Below, one piece after another: positions 12,101 through 21,800 of a stretch of 64,000 nucleotides of DNA. The notes beneath the pieces are model-generated. The model made no database searches and was not told the DNA's origin. It saw only the letters and a program-made list of their open reading frames with translations. Position numbers and translations under genes: made by a program. The stretch's first letter is position 1; every line of letters starts with the position of its first letter. The stretch comes from Hydractinia symbiolongicarpus (Eukaryota > Cnidaria > Hydrozoa > Anthoathecata > Hydractiniidae). The DNA lies in contig NC_079883.1 in the NCBI RefSeq assembly GCF_029227915.1, positions 15,688,001 through 15,752,000 on the forward strand, written 5' to 3'.

Positions 12101-13704
12101 ATGTAACCTAAAATTACCATCAATTTGACCGATTGTTTTTGTTTGTCTGATTTGCTAAAATTTTATAAACTATAAAACTCCACTATTCATTAATTCTAGG
12201 GAAAAAACCTTATTCCCCCTCCATGGTTAATTGCAATGCAACGTTATGGGCCACCACCTTCATATCCAAACTTGAGAATTCCAGGACTAAATGCACCAAT
12301 TCCAGATGTAAGTGTCATTGATTTTCTCTTTATTCCATTTGCATTCTGAGATTGGTGTTTGCATCTTTGCTGTTACAGGAGTTTAACCAGTCACAGTTGA
12401 AACTTCCCAAACACATTTAGTTACAAGTCCAGTTTCATAAAATAAATATAAAACAGTTAAATAAAAGTCTATGCAGCTGTTTTTGTTCACACTGGATTTA
12501 CTTAATTTTTCTAAAACCAAGTTCTGACCAGCTGGTGTTTTGATCCCCGAAATCTTATATAAAAAAAAACATTCAACTTTGATAACACTGAACAATTAAA
12601 ATCTTGGATAGCAATATTCCTCTTTTTTATATTATTACTACTCTATAGGGTGCCTCTTTTGGTTATCATGCTGGTGGATGGGGAAAGCCTCCAGTTGATG
12701 AAATGGGTAAACCTTTGTATGGAGATGTTTTTGGAACATTAACAGATGACCAATCTGGTTTACATGACGATGAAAATATTGAAAAAACTCCTTGGGGTGA
12801 ATTGGAATCAGAATCTGAGTCAGAAGAAGAATCTGAAGATTCTGCAGTTGAGGATGAAGACCAAACTGGACTTGTAACACCTGGAGATGCGTATGCAATA
12901 TGCTTTTTTATTAACAGTTTATTAATTTCTTACTTTCTGTAAGAGTGTGAGTAGCGATGAGTGAATCCTCCCAGATTTTTCCTGCGCTTAGAACCGTTTT
13001 TAGTATTTGCATAGTGCAAAAGTAAAACTAGATGATTGTTGATTTATTACTAACTGTGCCACAATTAGGAAGTAGAATATATGTATTATTAAGAAGAATG
13101 AAGTTTTTGTAAAGCTGTTTTATGCTGTCCTACAGGTTTTTACTAAGAAATTGTGTGTAAAAAGAGATTTTCCTTTTTTTCATTTAGTGGATTGATTACA
13201 CCGAGTGGTTTATCTTCTGTTGGTGCTGGTATGGAAACTCCAGACATGATTGAATTACGTAAGAGAAAGGAAATAGAAGATGCAATGGAGACTGGTGGTG
13301 ATACTCCAGCGTTATATACTGTTTTGGCAGAAAAAAAGACTTCAGTAGGTGCAGCCATGATGGGCTCTGCTCATACGTATGATATGGTAACAACAACAAA
13401 AAAAGCAGGCGAGGGTGTAGAAATTACGTTAGATCCCAGTGAATTAGAACTTGAACCGTCTACTATGGCAGCTAAATATGATGATACAATAAAGGAAAGG
13501 GAAGCTGCTTTAAACCGTGAAGATTTAAGTGATATGGTTGCTGAACATGCAGCTAAAAAGGTGTGAATGCACAACCAATGCCTATGAATAATAAAACTGT
13601 TGTACCTTTTAGTTTAAATGACCATTTTTGTTTTTTTTTAGAAACGCAAAAAACCAACAGATAATGGAAAGGCTGCCAAAAAATACAAAGATTTCAAGTT
13701 TTAG
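3112..13704 (+). CDS. SF3B2: SF3B2 (SAP145) splicing factor 3b subunit 2, C-terminal 443 residues, 5' partial
   Basis: Subunit of SF3b in the U2 snRNP, which helps anchor U2 at the intron branch site in the nucleus. Twelve GT-AG exons, all in phase: 3112-3189, 4632-4706, 5965-6024, 6382-6432, 6576-6656, 11707-11768, 11871-11919, 11995-12084, 12200-12307, 12649-12890, 13188-13560 and 13642-13704 (stop TAG). They total 443 codons, close to the length of the matching half of human SF3B2 (895 aa). Order of parts: the basic KLSKKKMKRQSR segment; the DUF382 region (RPDVVEMHDV, VPVPRHWCFKRKYL, GKIDIDYQKLHDAFFKFQ); the PSP proline-rich region (GDLSDDLRTALGMPVGP, PPPWLIAMQRYGPPPSYPNL), which in the known protein lies near the SF3B4 contact; then FGYHAGGWGKPPVDEMGKPL, an acidic Glu/Ser/Asp stretch, GMETPDMIELRK, DLSDMVAEHAAKK and the basic tail ending KKYKDFKF. 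No lesion is seen. N-terminal exons are outside the window. Identification is by recognition of the family sequence. Confidence 0.97.
3190..4631 (+). other. SF3B2 intron (1.44 kb)
   Basis: AT-rich intron between two certain exons, with donor GTTTGT and acceptor TTTTTTAG. I see no gene, RNA or element boundary in it. Confidence 0.75.
4738..4831 (+). repeat. Second copy of a 94-bp tandem duplication of part of an SF3B2 exon plus donor site
   Basis: The 3' part of the exon at 4632-4706 and the first bases of the following intron (4644-4737) are repeated immediately downstream at 4738-4831. The first 70 bases of the two copies differ at about seven positions. The copy keeps the codons for NSRDPQLLVYLK and an intact AAG/GTAATT donor. 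It lacks the first 12 exon bases, but a TTTCCAG at its left edge (AG at 4740-4741) could serve as an acceptor. Used that way it would be a 59-nt exon, which shifts the frame and hits TAA after seven codons. I treat it as a pseudo-exon, not as part of the normal coding sequence. Confidence 0.85.
4832..5964 (+). other. SF3B2 intron (rest of the 4707-5964 intron)
   Basis: Apart from the duplicated exon piece at its left end, nothing is recognisable. The open frames at 5490-5690 and 5713-5895 show no domain and are read as chance. Confidence 0.6.
6025..6381 (+). other. Short SF3B2 intron
   Basis: A 357-bp AT-rich intron with a GTAAGT donor and TTTTTTAG acceptor. Nothing else is seen in it. Confidence 0.8.
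8075..8360 (-). repeat. Dispersed repeat, minus-strand copy (partner at 25338-25600)
   Basis: The reverse complement of this stretch aligns over about 270 bp with 25338-25600 in COG2 intron 4. Shared landmarks include TGGATTTAAAATTATC, GGCAATGTTATTTGTTT, ATGAGGTTAAAA and ATAAAGCC. No ends, target-site duplication or coding capacity are evident, so the class is unknown. Confidence 0.7.
9419..9558 (-). mobile_element. Short Helitron-like non-autonomous copy (140 bp)
   Basis: Read on the minus strand it starts A/TCTATATTATAATGC, carries the family core GTCTGTCTGTC ACGCAAAATAG, and ends with an imperfect hairpin around CCATGGATTTTCC followed by GACTAC/T. It shares layout with copies at 19843-19963, 37665-38413 and 62500-62753. 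The flanking A and T fit Helitron insertion between A and T. The terminal CTAC is a variant of the usual CTRR. Class assignment is inference from the ends. Confidence 0.6.
9731..9757 (+). repeat. Poly-C rich simple repeat
   Basis: A run of C broken by one A, followed by a CA/A-rich stretch, inside the long SF3B2 intron. Confidence 0.9.
10592..11406. mobile_element. Inverted-repeat element with minisatellite core, complete copy A (0.8 kb)
   Basis: The ends are inverted repeats of about 30 bp built on TGATGCTCTCTAGGAAAA and ACCACTTCT (left 10594-10622, right 11376-11404). Inside each end is an AT-rich arm crowded with self-complementary phrases such as CGTATTTTTAAAAATACG. The centre (about 10830-11100) is five diverged units of roughly 57-60 bp with TTAAAGCTTCGCAGG, TTTCTCGTCATTTTAGAATG and AAATACGGC. 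No ORF is present. Two related elements lie in COG2 introns (26387-31757 and 35709-36970). A clear target-site duplication was not found, so the superfamily is open. Confidence 0.75.
12308..12648 (+). other. Short SF3B2 intron
   Basis: A 341-bp intron with a GTAAGT donor and CTCTATAG acceptor. Nothing else is seen. Confidence 0.8.
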
Positions 13705-15519
13705 TAGTTTTACAACGTTGAATTATAATGAGAATGAGAACTTTAGAAGATCTATGAAAGTTTTTTTACAAACAAGACTTTATAAAGAGCTACTAATTAT
13801 GGTATTATTTTACAGAAATGACCCGGTCTCTTATTTTATGTTTTGGTTGTTTACTTAGCTTTACCTTTTTTGGTTTAAATTTGAAAAGCGAGGGAAATAA
13901 GGAACTTTAGTGCTGGACAGCATGGTTATATCATGCATTAGGTGCGCATGGTCTATCTTCCTGGAAAAAAATACAGCAGAACAGAATAGAAAAAACATCA
14001 ATACAATGAAGCAGCTTCCCGTTGGATAAGATGGATAGAAGCAAACGGTGTTGGGACTACGATCCTTTGCCATATATTTTAACACAAGACAAGTAATTAT
14101 GTTGGACATTTCTATATTAGATTCATGCATTTTCAACTTGTCAATGTTTACAGTGGATTTAGGTGTTTGTTTAGATTTAAACTATTAAAATGTGTTAATT
14201 GTTGCTGGCGGACTTTCTCAACATTTCAGGTCTTCAGTGGTGCTATTTACCAACTTTAAAAAGTAGCTGAAAAATTGACTTTGTGCCAATATTTTTAGGG
14301 ATTATAGCCATGTCCAAAGATCATAATCAAGATAATTTCTGATTAGTATTGGTTAATTTGCTTTTAATTTTCAGTTTTCGAATGAAAGTTATTTGAAAAT
14401 GAATTGTTGATTATTTTCCAAGTACGCTTACCAATGTATGGACAGTGGAAGAAAAAAACAGACCTCAAAATTTATGCATGTACCAGCACAATATTTTACA
14501 TGTGCCATTGGTTTGTGTCGATAAAGCAAATTGTGAAATGCAAAATGGATGTTATGCTGCACCCTTTTGTGCATTTTGTTTTTAAGCGTACTTCATTAAT
14601 ACCATCTTAAACCGTTTTTTTCTTTTTTATAATTATGTAATTTTATACTTTGGTGGACCTTTGTCAAGTTTATTGGCTGTATACAAATCTTAAATATATT
14701 TATTTTAAGGTTTCAAGCTAAATCGATAATAAAAAAATTGGCACAACTGCAGTTTTGGGGGCTTTTTTCAAAGTTAGCAAAAACCATCAACTTATCAATA
14801 CTAAAATGCAGCTTCCGTATACACTTATATATGCTAAGCACTGTTGCGTTCACTGTAATGTGCTAGAATTATGGACTAATCCATGTCAGGTCCCACAAAG
14901 TTTTAAAATATCATGAATAAGGGTTATGTTGGCGTCAGCAATATTTAGCTTAGCTTAGCAGTTTGGATTTAACCAAATAACCTAATATCCTAAGTCCATT
15001 GTAAACATTGAAAAGTGATGAAGTGAACTATGACAGATTGTGTAAATCTGATATAAAAACAGCCAAGATTATTACTACTTGTTGATTCAAACTTAAAAAT
15101 GTCATGTGCCAACATTTCTTTTTACTGACTGTAGCTATATCTTGCATAAGGAATCCAAAGTTGCTTTTGCACACACCTGCCTAGCACAATTTATTACAGT
15201 TTGTTGTCTATGTTTCTTTTAGCTACCTGCTATGCCATTATAATTAGTTTCAATATGGACCTTTAAATGGTTTTAACAATTGTAGGGTTTTGTGAAAACA
15301 TAACCAGCTCTACAATATAAACTCTTTTGCAAGCCTTCGATGATTGATTGTTGAGTTATGGTTTGTGTTCCACAAGCGCACTTTGCAGAAATCTCATTAC
15401 TCTGATATTTTGAGGCTCTATATATTCCACCTGTGTTAACAACCAACATAGGGAACAATTCTAGAAAAATATGTCATTAATAATTACAAGTTAGCAATTA
15501 TTTGACTAAAACTATATCG

Positions 15520-15661
<142 letters not shown>

Positions 15662-15810
15662 AAAAATTGCTAAATAACTAATGGTGCAATATATATACTG
15701 AATTCACTCTTTTAAACCCCTCTTTCCCGTAACACTTTAAAATGCAGTTTTAAAAAAATGTAGTTAAAGAAAATATAGTGCATCTTTGCATGTAAAAACT
15801 GAACACAGAC

Positions 15811-16206
15811 TACCGTAATGCTTCGAATAAACGCCCCCTTCTATTAAACGCCCCCTCTCGAATAGAAGCCCCTCCTTTTCAGTCATTTTTTAAATAAACA
15901 CCTTCCTCGAATAGACGCCCCTCCCTCATAAGGGGAGTTTATGCGAGGCGATAGTAAAAGTATACTTACTTACTTTTTTCCTAAATCTTAGGTTTAAGGT
16001 TGAAAATTTAGCTTTTAGCTTTTGAAGTTCATTAAAATATGTGAATATCTTTTATTTTCTGTTGTGAAGATATATATTATAGGTATCCTTAAAAACTGCA
16101 AAAGAGTCGAGGTGTAAAAAATTTAATAAACACCCTTTTAAACGCCCCCCTCGAATGTCAAAAAATTTAATAAACGCTCCACGCGTTTATTCGAAGCATT
16201 AAGGTA
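15811..16206. mobile_element. Terminal-inverted-repeat element (MITE-like, 396 bp)
   Basis: The left end TACCGTAATGCTTCGAATAA and the reverse complement of the right end, TACCTTAATGCTTCGAATAA, differ at one base over 20 and the match continues into ACGC. Inside the ends, further copies of the TCGAATA/AACGCCCC phrase occur on both sides, giving C-rich stretches in an AT-rich setting. No ORF is present, so it is non-autonomous. The terminal TA could be the duplicated target (as in mariner-like elements) but this is not settled. Confidence 0.85.
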
Positions 16207-18023
16207 AATATTTGATTCAGGTTAAGTAGATCCAAATTTTAAGACAATTGAAAAAAAATTTTTGTGTGCTCATTTCAAGCACATTTTGACTCTTCTCTGG
16301 TATTAAGGTGGCAAAATAAAGTCAAAAGGTTGGATTAAGTGTCTCCTGATGGAACCAAAGAGAAAAGATATAGGGCAGTGTATAATAGAGCATTTTACAG
16401 TTCCTTTCTGTGTTATTTTCTTGCTGCAAAAGTAGTATGAGTAAGTTTGAATATTTTCAAACAAAATTTCTCACTGGTGTAAACAATTGTGTGTGACTTA
16501 GATACTTCTATGAGCAAAGTTTCTGTCTTAAAACATAACATCTGCTATTTTCAATAAAATAGATTTGGACAATGTGTTTCATAGTAGTGCTGAAAAAAAG
16601 GAGTTAATTAAAAATTGTGAAATTGCATGTGTTTATTTTAGAATTCTTTAATCTTTCATTAATTAATGTTCAATCAGAAAAAAAGTTTTATACAACATAT
16701 CTTCTGGTTGGTATATACCAAACCTATTGTTTTAAAACAATCTCAGAGTTCTGCAAACATAACGTTTTCCTTTTCTACATTATTTTTATATACACCAATC
16801 TGCTAAGATAAACATAAAAATAAGAAACAAACAATTTCAACAATTAGAAATGTTTTTAGATTTTTTAAAGTGATACCAACACCAAAGTACGAAATTCTAT
16901 GAGGAATAAATCATTTCCAAGCATTCATTTTAATAAATAGTACTTGGAACAAGGCATCCTGATATATTTTGGACATGAGAAAAGAGAAAGGAGGATATTC
17001 TTCTAAACGATCAAAAAAATATTTTTAATTGAATTTCATTGATTGATATCCAACTAGTGTTAGTATGATATTTTGCAAATCAGTACCACTTGATGGAGCT
17101 TTAAGAAATGTCTAAATTAGACTTTCAATTAGACTACTGTTTTTGTTTATTTTTTTAGAAATGGAAAAGTGATAACATAGCAGAAGAAAGGTAGCCTTAA
17201 AAACGCCGTTAAAAACTTTTTGTAGAAAAAAACTTTCTAGTTTTTACTAGTCTGATCAGACTTGCACGCTTTCACACACATTTGAGACAGAATTGGGCAT
17301 GCTGTTTTCAGGTCGTAATTGCATGGCTAAAAGCAATATCACATGTCCAGAAGTTTATTATTTGTAAACAAACTAACAGAGGAATTAAAAACAATTTTGT
17401 GTGTGCAATTTGTGGCATTCCTTTTCTTCATTGACAAGACTGTTAGTGTGCAAATGTTTAATCTTTACACCTTTAAATACTTCAATACACTTACAGCAAT
17501 ACTGACTGGCAATTTATGTTGCTGTTGATTTTGTCTTTGCGCTTTCATAAGCTTTCTATGGTAACTAGGTGATATTACTGCCAGAGATATGTATAGCATT
17601 GCTAATGTAAAATGTTAGAACTTGCTCTATGTGTGTTCCAATGTCTATACAGTATGCTCTGTTTTATATAATTTCTTTTCATTAGGGTTGTTTTATGTAT
17701 CACATAGATGCTTTTTTTTCTTTTTGGCAGGCTTTTTTTTATATTGCATATTTTTGACCACATGTAAGCATAGTGTGCATCCATCAAAACATTGAGAATG
17801 ACTTTTCCAGTGTAACTTGTAAAAAGAAAGATGTGTTAAAGTTTTGTTATCTTCTTTTACAAATGTTCTTAATCAAAAAAATGGGAAGCCTTATTTATTC
17901 AGAAATTGTCTTCAATTTTATTCCAATGACTAAAAACATTTCTTACTAAAGGAAACAAGGCTCAAAGCACTTAAACTTTGTAACGCTTTTGCATAACATG
18001 CTAAAAACTGAGAGACATTGCTC

Positions 18024-18769
18024 TTAAAGGGAACCCGATACTTATATTATAGAGCTTAAAAAGTTAGCTAACAAGACTTTTTAAATTTTTTAAAAAGCTC
18101 TTTTCGTTCTCAAGATATTCACATTTAATTATGCTTTTTTTTAGATATTCAGATTTAATTATGCTACATGAATTATGATGTCATATTTCAGTAATAGCAA
18201 ATTTAGACATTTTCTTTCATCAGTAATTTTAGACCTGTTAAGGGGTGTGCATTCAAACATTATTAATGCATAGATATTATAAAGGTTAATTGATTACCAT
18301 AATTTTTTTTGCCAAAATGACACTTGTTTGCTCGTCCCGGGCCTCTTAATTTTTGCTGACGAACTCATAACTCGGGATCTGCAACTTGGTTTGCAATCAA
18401 ATTTTGTGGGTAAGCTTGTACAAACCCTATATGTTTACTCACAAAATTTGATTACAAACTGACATGCTGATCCCAAATTAAGAGGCCTGGGACGAGCAAA
18501 CAAGTGTCATTTTGGCAAAAAAATTATAAGGGTAAGCTTGTATAATCCCTATATATTTACTCACAAAATTAGAAAGAAATTGTCTAAATTTGCTATTACT
18601 AAAATATGACATCATAATTCATGCAGCATAATTAAATCTGAAATTCTTTAAATGTGATTATCTTGAGAACGAAAAGAGCTTTTTAAAAAATTTAAAAGGA
18701 CTTGTTAGCTAACTTTTTAAGCTCTATAATATAAGTCCATCATCATTTTATACCTCGGGTTCCCCTTAA
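18024..18769. mobile_element. TTAA-bounded foldback element, 746 bp
   Basis: Both outer ends are TTAA followed by RGGGAACCCGA in inverted orientation (18024 and 18769). The two halves are reverse complements over most of their length: for example ATAGAGCTTAAAAAGTTAGC at left against its complement near 18705-18727, and GCCAAAATGACACTTGTTTG near 18310 against its complement near 18505. Only a short central spacer is unpaired. TTAA target duplication is typical of piggyBac and Kolobok elements, so this is probably a non-autonomous relative of one of them. No ORF. It ends 118 bp before the COG2 start codon. Confidence 0.88.
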
Positions 18770-18886
18770 TATGCAAATTTTCGAATGAAAGCAGACGGGT
18801 GTACTTTGTTCTCCTTTGTTTTATTTTTTTTTATTTTAGAAATAAAAGTATACATATTTTTAGAAAAGGACCATTTTCACCCAAAA

Positions 18887-21800
18887 ATGAACAAATTTAG
18901 TTCACCAAGAAATCTTTGCTTCAAGGAAGATGAATTTATTGATTTAAACTTTAGCGTAGACAATTTTGTTGCAACATGTAAAGATCGTGTTTCAATGGCT
19001 GTACTACGTGAAGACTTGGAAGCACATTATAAAAATATACAACTTGCTTTAATTGAACTGATTAATCGAGACTATGCTGATTTTGTTAGTTTATCTTCGA
19101 ATTTGGTAAGTTAATAAATATAGAAAGGGTTGTGGAGCAAGGGACTGGGTCCCGAAGGTTCGCAAGCATTGTATTCTATAAATGGAAGTGATGATTAAAT
19201 GCACCTCTCCCCTCTGCAACTCAAAGGTTACCTATTTTCCCTAATATAGTTATATATACTATAATACCCATGCTTACCTGATTATTATAGGTGCAAGGCA
19301 ATTAAGTTTTTCCTAGCCCTGTCTAGGATTTGAGCCTGGATCTCTAATTTGCACAATTGCAATAGCCATTAGGCCAACGAGGCATAAATATATATATATA
19401 TAAAACTTTACAGATGCATATTATATTCACTTAGGAATTTACAGCACATATAACCTAGTTAACTAAACTTTTGAGGATATCAAAATTTAATTTTTTATTA
19501 TAATAATGCCTCAAAACAACCCCCAAATTTAAATCTAAATTTGGTGTTTGTTATTTGTGGTTTGTTTTTGTTAGGGTTTTTAGTTCAAACTGAAGCAGAA
19601 AGCTAGTAGTGCGACATCTATCCTTCTTAAATAGCCCTGGGATTTATTATGTTTTGTGTGGGAGCCATTCACTCAAAACACCATAAAATAAATCGATTTC
19701 CCACCATTGACTGCATGACCAAAGAACAAAATGAAATCTGCAAGATGTGTCCAAGTTTGTGCTCTGTTCACATAAAGTACCAAATCTAAATGAGTCATTA
19801 TATACAATACATTCCTTATCAGCAATTATATAATAATGTTTAGTAGTCAATGGCCCATGGAAAAATCCACAGGCTTGCCCATCCTTTTTTACCACATTAC
19901 GTGGAGCTACTTGTGGTACCATTTTACGTGACAGACAGATGTATACAGGTATTATAATATAGATATATGCCTCAATATTTTGCACTCCTTTTCTATCAAG
20001 TTGTGAGCCGTAGCTTTAGAACTACTTGGATGTATTTCGTTGTTAAATACTATTTTGTGGAATGTGGTTATATTCTATAGCTGATACAATCTGAACAATA
20101 CATTGTTTAAGATCGTTTGCGATGGAGTCTTAGTGGAAAAAAATCTTTATCACAGCTCATTATTAGAAAGGAACTTGTTAGTAAGGGACTGCTATTCTAG
20201 ATCTAATAATGGTGCCACGATATACTTCAAACTACCTACCTGTGCATAGCTAGATATCATGCATATATTTTTATTACAAAAAAGCAAGAACAGCTCATAG
20301 AATTATAATGAAGCCCTGTGTTCAATGTTATTATATATAGCTGGCTAGCTAGCTAGCTAAATATCGAAATATTTGATAACGGGAAATAAAATATACCATA
20401 ACTATGAATGCAACTTATAAACTATATACCGATACAATACCAAAGTTAAAATAATCCTAAAGTAAATATTTAACGAAGAATTGAATTTGTTTACTATTAT
20501 AATATATCCCAATTCATGAGAAGATACTATGCGATGTTTACTACTCAATGTTCTGTACGGGTGTTTATTGCTATTAAAATAATGATTTTATGCTAATGGC
20601 AAATATTTTTAATATATATATATATATTTTACTATTAGATTGGTACTGAGAAAAGTATCGATCATATAAACACGCCTCTGGGACAACTAAAAGAAAAGAT
20701 TTTGGTAAGTGCTTAGTTAGTTAACTTGTTAAAAAAGCACCTCAGTTTGTTATACATTTTCCTCTGAGATATGAGCTAACTGGAGTGTGTAAAAGTTCGC
20801 ACCAAGTGTTATTGTTTTTTCAAAAGAACCATACACTTATCCTAAATTTTCTTATTTTTGCATATTAATAAGATATTTCTTGTGTTTACAACTGGCTTAA
20901 TTATTTTCTTGATGTTTGGTACTTCCTGCTTTCTCCAGTTACTGGTGCAAGAACATGTTTTAAATTTTAATGAGTAATCAGTTAAATCAGTTAAACAACA
21001 TTGCTGTCACATGGTTACATTTGCCAGGATTTAAAGAAGGACAACCACAAGTTGCTGCAGTCTGTACGCAAACGTTTCTTAAATGCAAAGCTACAGATAA
21101 AATTCGTTTTTTTATTTTTTTCTGCTAACTTGCTAAGTTGCTTTGACGAAAAATTTAGTTTTAATTTCATCAGCTTTGACAAAATATTATCAGTATACAA
21201 ATATTTTTCTTTTTTGAATTGTTTCTACATTTTATGGTTTTTATAATTATACTACCGCTTTCCCCACTTTTTTAGTGTTTTCCAATATCTTTGGGTTGAC
21301 ACTGGCATTTCAGAAAGGTCTTTTTGGCATTCAGTAAAAGTGATGTTTCTTATCTGTCTAAAATTCTTTGTTTAATTTCCTGTTCTATGTGAATTCTGTA
21401 TAACCGATACAATTGCTTGACTTTTTGTACTCTGTCAGTTGTTTTTCTTGCTAAAAAAGCTAAAATTTCAATCCCCCCCAAGTGGTTTCAACATTTTGGA
21501 CATCACCCTTTTGCCACAACCTCTCTAGGGTCTAAAAAGTCAAACCAGGAATTAAAACCTTTCTTTATTTAATCTAGTTTTTGATTAAAATAACTTTCTA
21601 TCTGTTTTTTAGCAATATCTTTTTGTAGACTTTCAACTGTATTTTTAAAGCAAGCATTTTATGTTTTAATTTTAAATTATTCACTTATTTCATCTCTTTT
21701 TAGTGTATTTTTTTCTTCCTTAAGTTCAACTACGGAATAGGTATTAATACTAGCCCTGAATGGACAAGCAACATCGCATTCTTTTAGATGTGATCTTTAT

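Larger units (their letters stand above)
19106..20638 (+). other. COG2 intron 1 (1.53 kb)
   Basis: Contains a tRNA-derived SINE (19120-19383) and a short Helitron-like copy (19843-19963). Short TA and AGCT simple repeats occur at 19388-19402, 20340-20358 and 20614-20629. The 112-residue minus-strand frame at 19647-19985 overlaps the Helitron-like copy and has no recognisable domain. Confidence 0.7.

Noticed and set aside
12638-12898. Minus-strand open frame of 86 codons
   Set aside because: It is the antisense shadow of an SF3B2 exon (12649-12890).
18785-18886. In-frame extension of the first COG2 exon to an upstream ATG
   Set aside because: The added residues are low-complexity and hydrophobic with no family match, and span two likely splice acceptors. 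The ATG at 18887 aligns with the known N-terminus.
19312-19383. A functional tRNA gene on the minus strand
   Set aside because: The acceptor stem does not close and the T-arm is mismatched; it fits a SINE head better.
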